Positions 34,766-46,400 of a stretch of 64,000 nt of DNA are shown here, piece by piece. The notes under the pieces are model-generated. The model was not told the DNA's origin and did no database searches. It saw only the letters and a program-made list of their open reading frames with translations. Each line of letters begins with the position of its first letter. Within the stretch, counting starts at the first letter, position 1. The translations under genes and the position numbers were made by a program. The stretch is from Bagarius yarrelli (Eukaryota > Chordata > Actinopteri > Siluriformes > Sisoridae): positions 6,699,510 through 6,763,509 of the forward strand of contig VCAZ01000003.1 in the NCBI GenBank assembly GCA_005784505.1, in the 5' to 3' direction.

Positions 34766-35312
34766 CTGTACATATATATATATATACTGTAGTTGTTCGT
34801 ACGATGCTTCGATGATTAGCATTGTTTACCTGTTTTTAGTTCCTAGTACGCAAATATATGTCCGCGATGACGGAGCTCTTCTGCTTCTTAGCAATAGTCA
34901 ACGATTTAACAGCCAGTTAAGACGATCCATTAGCATCTAATAACTGTAAATAAAAATGCTTCAAAAACCTGTCATTTAGACCCATTCCCAAAACGGATTC
35001 GCTTGTTTTTTACCAGACAAACCGTTGGGTACGCATTGGCAACTGTTACCTGATCTGAAGTCAGTTCAGCATAGAAACCGACAGATTACAATGGTTTAAA
35101 CATTAGTAAACCTGATCCTGGGTCTACTTAACTAACCGGAAACAGAAGAAGTCTACTTCCGGGTTACGCGATGTTTGTTGGATCCATAGTGCAGTGCGAA
35201 GGGTGTAAATTTCTAGCTGCTTAAAAACGAGCGCTTTGAATGTATCTACAATTTAAGTCAATAGTATAGCAGTGACACAGCACCAAACTTTTAGTATAAG
35301 TTGTTAGTGAAA
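34362..35312. promoter_or_regulatory. Divergent (head-to-head) promoter region of pik3r4 and snrnp48
   Basis: The two start codons face away from each other 951 bp apart. The snrnp48-proximal part is locally richer in CG (CGGAAACAG, CCGGGTTACGCGATG near 35150-35175) than the surrounding DNA. The CCGGAAACAG and ACTTCCGGG phrases at about 35136-35164 match the ETS-type CCGGAA/TTCCGG core common in housekeeping bidirectional promoters. An (AT)n run at about 34708-34760 lies on the pik3r4 side. Transcription starts cannot be placed from sequence alone. Confidence 0.55.
34708..34790. repeat. (AT)n microsatellite
   Basis: Long alternating TA run followed by a shorter one, in the interval between pik3r4 and snrnp48. 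Confidence 0.95.
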
Positions 35313-38300
35313 ATGAGCGAATTTAGTTCCTCTGAGGCGTTGCAGGGTCGGATAGAGTCTTTGCAGCAACTGACTGAATTCACCCAAAACTGTCGCGCAG
35401 AGCTAACAGAGCTGCTCGGGGTACTGGGATTGAACTGGGAGAATTATTCCTTACAGGTAACAATAACATGATATAAGGCTAAACATACGTACAATTCATG
35501 TTTGAAAACAGTGTAGCTTTCTATCTGCTAATCTATATTAGCTATGAGCAGCTAACCCAACCGGATTTTTATATAAACATAGAATGTGAAAGTTTTAAGG
35601 GGGTATATAAACCTGAGCTTGCTGAAATGCCCCACCTGCCCTCATGTTTCCCCTTTTTGGTCTGTTTTTATATCAGCTTTTTATTTACCAGGAGTGCTTC
35701 TAACTGACATGTAAGACCAGGGGTGGGCAGATAGGGTTTAGCTCCAACCTGCCTCAACACACCTACCTCTAGGTTTCAGGTCAAACTAGCAAGATCTTGA
35801 TTAGTTGATTCAGGTGTGTTTGATTTGGGTTGGAGCTAAACTCTGCAGGACACACAGCCCTCCAGGACCGAGATTGCCCACCCCTGTGTTAGACAATGAT
35901 AGATCGTTTTGTATAACATGTTTAAAAGGTTAAGATGTAAAGTAAATTTCACTGCAACATTTGCCGATTAATCTCTAACAAATTAGACCACATTGTAAAC
36001 TATACGTAATTTTTAAAAAAAACAGCTTCGGCTGATTCACATAGCACCGCATTTATAAACATGACGGCTTCCGTCTTCTATGAGGGGAAATAAAGCGTCA
36101 CTAAAGCTTTGCTTCTAGTCCATTTGTGTCCTGAAGGGCTGATGTCCTGCAGAGTTTACCTCCAACTAATCAAACACACCTGAACCAACGAATCAAGATC
36201 TTGATAGGTAGACTTAGAATGGACAGGTAGGTATGTTAATGTAAGTTGGAGCTAACCTCTGCAGGACACCAGCATCCAGGACCGAGATTGCCCACTCGTT
36301 CAAGCCCTTAAAAACGTGACACAGATCTTCCAGAAATTCAACCAGAATCAGAGTAACTTTCAAAACCCTGGAAGTGGTTAAGTTTTGTTTGACAAATACG
36401 TTACCTCAAGCTAAGACTTTTTCAAGCTAACAATGTTAAATGCTTTCTGTAGCAGGACAAGATGGAGGAGTGTCCCTATGACCCAGGCCACACAGTGCCA
36501 TGTAGTAGCATGGAGAACCACAAAGCAACGTGTCTGCTTAGCCAGTTAGGATATTCCAAAGAAGAACAGGTTTAAAAAGGCTGATATTATACTCTCTGAA
36601 TAGAGCCTTATGTGCTGTGAATGATTTGTCAATCACAGTGGTGCTTCCTGTTTGTTTTAGGCAGAGATGTATGATGCATCATTTTGTTATGAGAAGACCA
36701 ACATTCCCAGCATAAAATTGGGTGTGAGCTTTCTTAAAGGCCGTAACATCAAGCTATTATTTGTTTATTATACATTTCTATTCATAATATTCCTCTTTTT
36801 GAATATTTGCATTGTGCCTGATGCAGATAAACATGCACAACATCAGATTATTCAGAAGGCCCGGGCAAATGCCCCTGCTGTTCAGTCCCCGGGAAACTAC
36901 TGCTTAAGTAAGTCTCAATACACTTATATATTTCCTTGTTATTTTAGGGCACACATTTGGTTTTCAGCCATCAGTGATACCCCCTGCATCTGTACTAGAC
37001 AATACTAATTATATTTATTCAACTGGATTCCGGATACACTTATCTGTCCATACACCATTATTATTATTATTATTTTGTTTTTCATTATGATATACAGATT
37101 CCTAAAACAAGCACCTGTTCAATAAAAAAATCATAAGCCGTTTTAGATTGTGTCATTTAGCATTTATTTATGTTGTGTATTTTTTTCCTTAGTAACAGGG
37201 GTGAGTATTAGAGGCTGTCTGCTCAAGATATTTATCTGCTCATGCTTGATGTATCCTTTTTGAAATATCCTTTCTATGGTCATATTACACAAGAAATGAT
37301 ATGGCACAACACATACGGACGCACAACCGAGCATGTTTTCGTGTACAAACATAATCTCGCCTTTATTTTGGCAGTCATGACATTATTGAAGGACGTTTGT
37401 ATTACAGGATACTACAAAATCCGTGTTATATTGAATTTAAAACAAGTACGGTCTAAATTCCTCTAAATCTAGAATTACAGTTTCTTAAGAACGGTGAACA
37501 TATAAAAATATATATTTGTATAAAATAATATTTAAATAAAATGTATATAAATAATACAATTAAAATCTATTTTTACAAGGTCAAACAAACAGTTGCCACT
37601 TTTATTACATAAAAAATTTAAATAAAGATATCTATATTTTAAATAAGCTAATTCTTTCGCCAAGCAGCTGACCAGATATGGAGAACATGTGAAATGTAAT
37701 ATCTATTTAGTATCCATAAAACAAAACTAGTGGTTAAGTAGCCGAGTGGTTAAGGTGTGGGATGGCTGACCAGAAGATCATAGGTTCCCAGCACCATCAA
37801 TCTGCCACTGACTGGTGCTTTAGTTTTTCAATGAAAATTTGTACGTATTGTGCCAATGTCTTTAGCCATAGCAACATAGTTTGCAAAAAGTGAAATGTTG
37901 ATGCGTGTGATTGGACATTTGCACACTGAACCTTGCATAAAATATCTGTCTAAGCTTCATGCAATTTTGCATAAATACTAGTGGTGAATTGGATGCCAAC
38001 AAACATTTATTATTTACAATACATTAAAACTCCATTTTTTCATGTTTAAGTGAAGAATTTGATATAAAAAAATTCTATCAATGATATTTCATAATGAATT
38101 GAATCAAATGGCACAGAGAATCCACATCCATGAAATGTTTTGAATTAAAAAAACACTTCTGTACAAACATTTCAGGATGTTGGGTAAATAAGAATTGATA
38201 AAGTCATGATGGAAATGCGCCCTTGGGTTTAGGAACTGCATCCCTTAAATCTATTATTTAATTTGGTTAGATTTGGTTAATGAGATCAGTACTTTCCTAA

Positions 38301-40825
38301 TTCCAGGCTGTAAAATATGTTGTGTTTTTGTTTTTAGAGGATTACTCTACAAAGCCTGCAGATTTGCCTCAGAACCACAAACGAGCAGTGTGCGACCTCA
38401 CAGCGGCTGACCGATTGGCCCTGTATGATCATGTGGTACAGGAAGTCAAACAGCAGAGTGCAATGGCATCCAACAATGAGGATCTTTATGTGGATCTTGT
38501 GTCAAAGGTTAATAAAGGCGAGTACATGGCTGTGATATCCACTCAGCTTGATATATTATTTAACACTGTTTAGTTAATGTGGCTTAAAGTGTTCTTTGAA
38601 CTAGAAAGTTCTGAATGTTTTCCTTGTTTTTAATATAGATGAACAGAAAAGCGGTCCAAAGTCTCACCTTGAGGTCTTAGCTGAGATGAGGGACTATAGG
38701 AGACGCCGTCAGTCATACAGGGCAAAAAATGTTCACATTACCAAGAAGTCGTATACAGAGGTTAGTAACGTAGCTTTCCTTTTTTTCCCCTCTTGAGGGC
38801 GTAATTGTCCATGGGAAACTCTGATATTATAATAGGTTTGTGTGTTTATTTCTCTGGTTAAACTGGTTTTTCGTGTGTCACTCAATCCACTAGATCATTC
38901 GTGAAGTGATTGATGTCCACTCAGAGGAGCTGGCCAAGCTGTGGCAGGAGGAGAAAGAAGAGGAGGCCAAAACTCCACAACAATCTCACCGGTATTGATA
39001 AGTCATTTGAGATTAATACAGAAGCCACCATTTCTAGTGCCTTAAGCTGCATTAACAAAAAAAATGCTTTTAATTTTAGAAAAAAGGGAGGAGATAAAAC
39101 AGGCATAATTTTAAAAAATTAGGCTGATTACTTTAATAGTTGGACCAAGTTCTATAATATACCACAATGCTGTAAAATTCTCAGTTTAGGTTAGTCAGGA
39201 GGCTTTAATTAGTTTAAAATTGTCACACCCTTTTTAGGTCACTAAACTTTCCATAGGCATGTACCATTTTCTCAGTAACCTGAGGGCTTTTTTTTTCTGA
39301 GGGATTTTTTTTGTGTTTTCAATCTCAAGACAAAAAAAAAAGAGAAGTTGGTAAGGGAAAAACTGTTCGTAGTTAGTAAAACGTAATAAAAGGAACAAAC
39401 TTTCAGCTTCAAGAGGAAACTATAAACAAAAAAACATGTTCCTAATTACATAAGAGAACTGAAATCACTGGCAAATTGTGGTTTTACAAGTGATGTAAAC
39501 TCTTCAGAATGTGGTGATGGAAGTCCCATAGTGGAATAAACCTGTCTGGAGGGCTATAAACAAGTCTGGAGGGCTAAAGTCCTAAAGGTGTTCGTTGGGA
39601 TTAAGATAGATTGTTTTAATGTGTCGAAGCGACAACAGCAAGCGCTTGATTACCTCTAGTCAAGCACTAAGAGCTTAGAGTTGGCAAACATAAGTGCTAT
39701 TATTGATTTGTGTTTCATCAACAGATCAAAAAGGTATACAGCTAAAAAATAATAAAAGCACCTTAATATGTATTTTGTAGCACACAGGTTACCAATGCTA
39801 AGACCTCAAAACACGGGTATAGATATGCTTTTGCGCTCCCATCAGCCTCGTCATACTTAATTACCTTAGTTTTATTAAATAGAAATTGTAATGCCACAGC
39901 AAGATATACAAGATGTAAAGCTACACAAGTGTACACAACAAGTCTACACAACATACTTTTGGCCATATATTGTATCCGTATATGTTCTGTGTAGGCATGC
40001 GCGTACATGCACAGAAAATATCCTGTATATGGTATTCATTGATGAATATGATCTAGGCTAAGTTTGACTTCTGTTTATTTACTTTATTTATTATGATTGT
40101 GGGATCCAGGAGACTGTCAGATGAAGGTCACTCTGCTTCTGTTGATTCACGCGACTCCCGCATGCCTTCCAGAGAGGAGAACAGCTCTCACCACAAACAT
40201 CATAAACGTGAGCGCAGCCGTGAGCGCAGCCAGGAGAGAAGCAGCAAAAGCCGAAGGAGGTAAAACACTGACGCATCATAATTCGAGGGCAGTGTGCTTG
40301 CAACGGTCTTTTGTATTGCGACCCATGTATTATGATATATTGCAATATAATGCATATTGCAATACTTTAAACAATGTTTTTAAATGTAAAATAACTAGAT
40401 TAAAATACAACAAATGTAAAGCTGAAGGAACCCTTATTTTTCTGCCATGATTGGTTCCGAGATAGTGGCTGTATGTAATAACTTCAAGACTGGATAAGGA
40501 AATTATCTAACACGCACCGAGAATTTTAGTTAATATTAATGTAAACATAAATCCGTTTAAAATTTATTGTACATTATATAGCAATACTAGAGGGTTATAA
40601 TATTGATTATTAATACCATTGTAGAACAAATATTATGGTAATTAACTGTAAAAAATATTTTTACACACCCCTAATGCACTTACTTTTATGGAATATCTGC
40701 ATCACTGGTAAGTGTAAATGTTGTAATTCTTTTTCTTCATCTTTCTTTTTGTGTCTGTGTGCAGGGATTCTCACTCTCCTGAAGAAAGACATCACAAAAA
40801 AAAGAAGAAGAAAAATAAATCATGA
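35313..40825 (+). CDS. snrnp48: U11/U12 small nuclear ribonucleoprotein 48 kDa protein
   Basis: Component of the U11/U12 di-snRNP of the minor spliceosome, where the 48K protein helps recognise the U12-type 5' splice site with U11-59K. Nine exons (35313-35456, 36453-36569, 36661-36721, 36827-36907, 38338-38517, 38639-38760, 38894-38991, 40110-40259 and 40765-40825) total 1014 nt, giving 337 residues (human 339). The CHHC zinc finger is at C55, H61, H71 and C75 (ECPYDPGHTVP then NHKATC). Later blocks CDLTAADRLALYDHVV and RQSYRAKNVHITKKSYTEVI are strongly conserved. The tail is RS/KR-rich (RERSRERSQERSSKSRRR, then a poly-Lys end). The exon ending 38517 needs a GC donor to keep frame. The start is supported by coverage of the N-terminal helix and by family length. 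Confidence 0.96.
35717..35888. mobile_element. Nonautonomous DNA element (hAT-like MITE) in snrnp48 intron 1
   Basis: The ends are inverted: CCAGGGGTGGGCAGAT at the left and TTGCCCACCCCTG at the right. Inside, TTAGCTCCAACCTGC mirrors GGTTGGAGCTAAACTCTGCA, and CAAGATCTTG is central. No coding capacity, as expected for a short mobilised fragment. Confidence 0.75.
36118..36300. mobile_element. Second, more diverged copy of the same MITE
   Basis: Shares CTGCAGAGTTTACCTCCAAC, ATCAAGATCTTGAT, GGAGCTAACCTCTGCAGGAC and CCAGGACCGAGATTGCCCAC with the element 400 bp upstream. The outer left end is degraded. Confidence 0.7.
37730..37830 (+). mobile_element. Truncated tRNA-derived SINE
   Basis: AAGTAGCCGAGTGGTTAAGG head and GACCAGAAGATCATAGGTTC, then the similarity stops. 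In the intron of snrnp48 between exons 4 and 5. Confidence 0.5.
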
Positions 40826-40998
40826 CTTATGTAATTAACTTTCATCGCCATGCGCATACAATTCTTTTCAAATATGTACAGAACTATGAAAGAAATCTTC
40901 CGTTATGATGCATCAGTTTTATTTGGATAATACAGGCTTTTGTACTTTACCTGCTGTTGTTTTTTTACTTTGTTTGTAGTTAAATTTCGCTCTGCATT

Positions 40999-41009
40999 AT
41001 TAAATTAAA
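40999..41009 (+). terminator. snrnp48: Candidate snrnp48 polyadenylation signal
   Basis: Two overlapping ATTAAA variants about 175 nt after the TGA stop, followed by TG-rich sequence. No AATAAA is seen closer to the stop in the 3' UTR. Confidence 0.4.
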
Positions 41010-41380
41010 GAATATGTGACTCAACAAGCTGTTCTACTAGACATTTTTTGCTTAAAGCCTTGGAAACATGTTTCTGTAGCCTTATAAGAGCCTGTTTGTT
41101 TGTGGGTCTGTCTGCTCTACTCCATTCTCTGCTCCAGCATTCTAGTTTATATTTACATTTATGGCATTTTGGAAGATCCAGAGCAACTTGCATTTATTGA
41201 TTTTATACATCAGAGCAATTATGGTTAAGGGTCTTGCTTAAGGAGTGGCAGCTTGATCGAACCCCAATCTTCCAGTTAGCAGTCCTTAACTGGAAGTCCA
41301 TATGTAAAAAAATCTGGGTTTCAATTCAACCAACTGGTAAAGTTCAGTGTCTACCAGTTGCGAATCCTAATAAAAATGGT

Positions 41381-41419
<39 letters not shown>

Positions 41420-42897
41420 CAACTTTGAATGTTTAATCCATGCTTTTATTACTATAAGGCTTGTTTATTCTAACTTTCTGCTAGAGTCTTGATGGTAGCG
41501 CATGAACATATTACCTGTGTTTTGAAGTCTTAGCATTGTTTACCTGTGCACTACAGGATACATTTTGAAGTAGACTTTGAATAGTTTTAGCACCCATATA
41601 ACATTCTGATCTTTTGTTAGAACACCAACCAGTAAGAGCTCTTAGGTCTGCCAGTTAGATCAAATTAAAAATTAGAACCAGACCCGAGTCTAGAGGTGAC
41701 CGAGGGCTTACCGATGCCACTCCCGACACTTTAAAACAGTCTACCTACACCAATCAGAACTGCCACCACAATGTCCATTTTTAAATCCAGGTAGTTTTTC
41801 TATTATCTAGCTTATTGTTCATAATATGTAATTGTCCTGCTTTATTATTTATCTCATCTTTGTCTTGATTCTGTTAATTGTTTCTTATTTTGTACAGGTC
41901 AACGGTAGTTGTGCTTTATAAATAAATTAAAATTGAAGTCTCTTGTGGCTGAAATAGCTAATCCCAATAGGCATGGTCCAAAGTTTAATGTCTCAAATAG
42001 TGGACATTCTTAAAACATAATGTTTAAACAGAAAATAATTGAATAGATGTTTAAAAAAAACTTCTAGTTCCAATATTTGGTGTGTGTGTGTCGGGTGTCT
42101 GTAGCATGTAAGTACATACTGTACATTATTTACAAACTAAATGTATAAACTAAAACTTCAACCACACCTATGAATTTTGTTCTTTTTGTTATATTAATGT
42201 TAAAGGTGTAATAATTGTTGGTCATTCCTAATTTTAGAAAAGTAATTTAATATTTTAATATTACTGTTTAATATTACTTTTAAAGTTTAGACTAAAGTTT
42301 ATGGCTTGAGTCATTTTAAACACTTAAATCACACTGGGTCACTTTTACACTCTATACTTACACTTATTTTCTTTGTATTGTATTTAATTTTGTGGACATT
42401 TCTATGAAGCTTTTTAATGCATGTTGTACTCTGTATGAATATGTATGTAACAAATAATATTTAACTTTGAAGTAATGTTAAGGAATTTGTTAAAAGAACC
42501 TTAATGTAAAATATTACCAAGTTGCTTTTTTGCAAAATACAAATGACAAATTAATTGCGGTTGTAGGAATCAATATTACCTTTATATGTGATTTTGTTCT
42601 TATTTCACATATAGCCGTTCAGTGTCTTGCCTAGCTTTATGTGTATTTAGGGAAGGTTCGGGTATTTGTCACGTATCTGAGGAAAGCTGTTGAAGTCTCT
42701 GCAGCACTGCACCGCTCTCTCAGCCCTGCAGGACCGACACTGTGCAGAAGGATCGAGAATGCTGTGAAGAAGTCAGACATACACAAAGCTCTGTGTTCTC
42801 ACACAGTTCAAACAGTAAAAACTGTGCCTGGATAGAGAGGCCTGTTTCACTGGGAATTACACACCAGTTTCAGTCCAGAGCAGAAGGCCCATTGGCC
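41010..42897. other. Intergenic region between snrnp48 and the FACIT-like collagen
   Basis: No gene recognised. It holds a minus-strand SINE fragment at about 41150-41290, a poly(T) run at about 41383-41415 and AT-rich DNA. The 42640-42897 stretch is open in several frames and may be the 5' untranslated exon of the collagen gene that starts at 42898. Confidence 0.5.
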
Positions 42898-43405
42898 ATG
42901 GGAGGCTCCAGGGGTGAAGGTAAGCAGTTAATTTATTATATTCATATAATATGAGAATTTATATTTATTATTGATCATCTGAGTGATACAGTTTAAATCA
43001 AAAACTTTGTAAATTTTTGATGATGTTAAGATCCCTATCTAATGATGGGTTTTTAAGGTCTGCTGATATTGCTTCATGCTTCTTCTCAAAAAAAAAAAAG
43101 AGAGTGTTGATAATGGGTTTTATTTGTATCTGGTTAGGAAGGTTTTTTTTTAAAGGCAACATTTTGTCAATGGTTAGTCACGGAGTTTCCACAAATTGCT
43201 CATGAACAGTTTATTTATGTATTTATTTTCTATTAAAGTGGGAGTTTTATTAAAGTTCCTTTGCAGTACTAACATGAGTGAACACCAAAGGTTAGATCGA
43301 AGAGATAGTTTGGGCTTCTCACTATCTACACTACACTACACCTCTCTACCCTAGAGAGCCTTTGGGTTAATAAAAGTTATCCATAAGCTCCACCCATTAT
43401 ATATA

Positions 43406-43479
<74 letters not shown>

Positions 43480-46400
43480 GTATGTGTGTGTGTGTATATG
43501 TATATACTAATGAACTTTAATAATTTTTTTGTGTATTAAATGTTAGTTAGGTAGTTGTTAATTATTATTAGAGATCTAAAAATATAATTGTCAAGTATAA
43601 GAAACTAAGTGTTGTATGAATACTTATGAACAGTGAATGTGATAGCAATATAAATGCTAATAAGCAACTAGTTAATAGAGAGAATTGGTCCCTAACCTAG
43701 TGATACCAGGTTTTTCTGTTTTTGTTCTGGTCATTTCTCTAAATAACTTACTTACACTACATCCGAATTGTAATAAATTCTTATTGACCAGGATGATAAT
43801 ACATAATATAATAAATACAATACAAAAATATAAGACATAAGTGCAAAGTGTTGAGTGGATACACAGAACAATAAATACTCCATACAATGCATACAAATGA
43901 GAATAAAACATTTATTGATTGATTTATTCATTTATGTATTTAACCAGATTTATTTTACTAATTGTTTTTTTAACCAATTTTATGTGTTGATTAAAGTTTG
44001 AGATGTTTGAACACACCAAGCAGAAACTTCATGCCTGAGTGTTATGTATGTGTAATGTGTAGGAGAAAAATCCACACACTGTCTGGTTTGGAATGTAGGA
44101 TCTGGCTGAGAAACTAAAAAAACAGATTTACAGCTTTGGTACATTTTTAATTTTAAATAAAAATTCCTTTGAAGTTATTTAGTCTGTATAATGCAATAAA
44201 ACATTTCTGAAGCAAAATACTAATTATGCTCTTATAATTTTTAATTTATTTCTTTGCATTGGTGTTAGGTGGGAGCTTTGTCTCTAGGCTTCGTGCTATT
44301 GCTGTGTGTACTTCACTCCAATGCCCAGGAAGACTTCTCTGGTGTTACCCATTCAGGTCAGGTTAAAATAATCTTATGTCTAACAAATGTGTTAAGGAAA
44401 ATCTGAAGCTTTCTTGTCGCAGTGGCAGAATTTTGTCCATGAGAATAATCAGACTTCCTACAACAATTATGATAAACTATAACAAACATTGTGGTAAAAA
44501 CAGTCTGTCTAAAGCTTGATAAAGATGTTGATTAGCTTTCTAGTTAAGTGATTTCCCTCACTAAGATACAATAACAATATGGACATTGAAATAAAATCTG
44601 TAGATGTTTATAATTGGCTGTCGCCATTTTAGTATAATATGACGTGCCACAAAATTACATTGCAGGCTATCCAGTGTTATTGGGTTTATTTTGTACCTCA
44701 TTTGTGGTTGAGATACCAAAGCAAAACACACTTCAGGAAAATTATGTAGTTTTTAGAAGTGTGAATAAATATGTGACAGGCATTTTCTAGGCTTCCACAC
44801 AAATGTTTTTAAAGACTACAGCTATTTTTTTTTCATTTGCACAGTTGTCATAAAGCATTTGTTTATTAATTAGGTGAAGACCATGCATATGAAGAAGGCT
44901 CTATGGTAAATGGGTATGAAGAGGAATCTGGAGACACACACCCTGGTATGATCACTTGCTCTAAAATCTGCATTAAAAAGCTAATAAAATTAAAAATATT
45001 GGCATTTTTTAACATTTAAAAAAAATCTTTCAAGGTGGAGTGATTATTGTAAACTTTAAGCTGGTAGTATAATACTATAATACATGACCACAAATAATCT
45101 TCACCTTTATTTAGCCTTAGTTGATGGGACTAATACCATTTTTCTATTAGGCTTATCGTGAAACAAACAGAGAATTTAAAATTAGCTAGACCACCCACCC
45201 ACTCTGGGTCATTACTCATATCATTCTTTCTGATGTGCACACCTGACATGTACGCCATGTTTGCAATAACAATTTCTCCCAACACAATTTCTGAGTCTAG
45301 CAGTGCTTTGCAAAATTCTATTCAGCACATTTTAATTGGACTGTCATCCCAAATTTACACATAGCTATGATGATAAACATACTGTATCTGCATATGACCC
45401 CTATAATTCTTTTCTTAGGGGTCACCATGATCACAGAGGAGACCTACCCGTATGTCAGCACCACTGAGTCCTATGACTATGCCAAAGAGGTGACCACTCT
45501 GACCACCGAGGTCCCATATGAAGAGACCTCAGTTCTAGGGGAGGAGGGACCGACAGAGTGTGACTGTGAACCAGGCGAGCCTGGGTTTGCTGGTTTTCCT
45601 GGTCCAAAGTGTGAAAAAAAAGTTATTTGACAGGATTTTTGTCAAAGGACTATGCAGTTTTTTTTTTGACAACTACTGCAATATTTTATTGTAATCAGGG
45701 GTCTGTTGGGCCACAAGGAAAACAGGGATTTCCTGGTTCTCAAGGCAGGGAGGTAAGCTCTATAAAGTTTGATCATACACTAATCACCATGCTCCAGTGT
45801 ATGTAAAATGTGTCAGTACAGTACAATATTATCTTTGTCATGCTGCCAGGGTTATAAAGGAACCAAAGGGGTAAGAGGACGAGGAGGGGATCCGGGTCCT
45901 GATGTAAGTTTATTTTATCTCCTAACTATTCATATCTGGATCAATTTGACCCTTCTCTGTCTCGCTTATATGAGATCTACCCTCCCTACAGGGTGACCCT
46001 GGACCTGATGGAGAGGATGGTGAATCTGGATTTTCTGGTGCAATGGTAGGTAAAGGATGCATTTATCAGATATTGCACACCTCTATCTTTAAAGGAATGA
46101 TTCTTGCTTATATTCTAATTCATGCTCTCTAGGGTTTACCTGGGCTTCCTGGAGACCCGGGTGAGAGTGGAGAGTTTGGATTAAAGGTAGATGCTTCTTC
46201 AGTTTTTAAGTAGTTGACTGAATTATTTCAATAGTAAATAGTTTGTATATAAAGTAGATTGATATTGTGTTTCTGTGCATGTGTCATAACAGTGTAATTA
46301 TGCAGTGTAATACTGATGGTATCCTTTTTAGGGTGATTTTGGGATGGAAGGTCCTCGTGGAGGTGTTGGGCTTCCAGGACAGACGGTAAGTAAACGTCCT

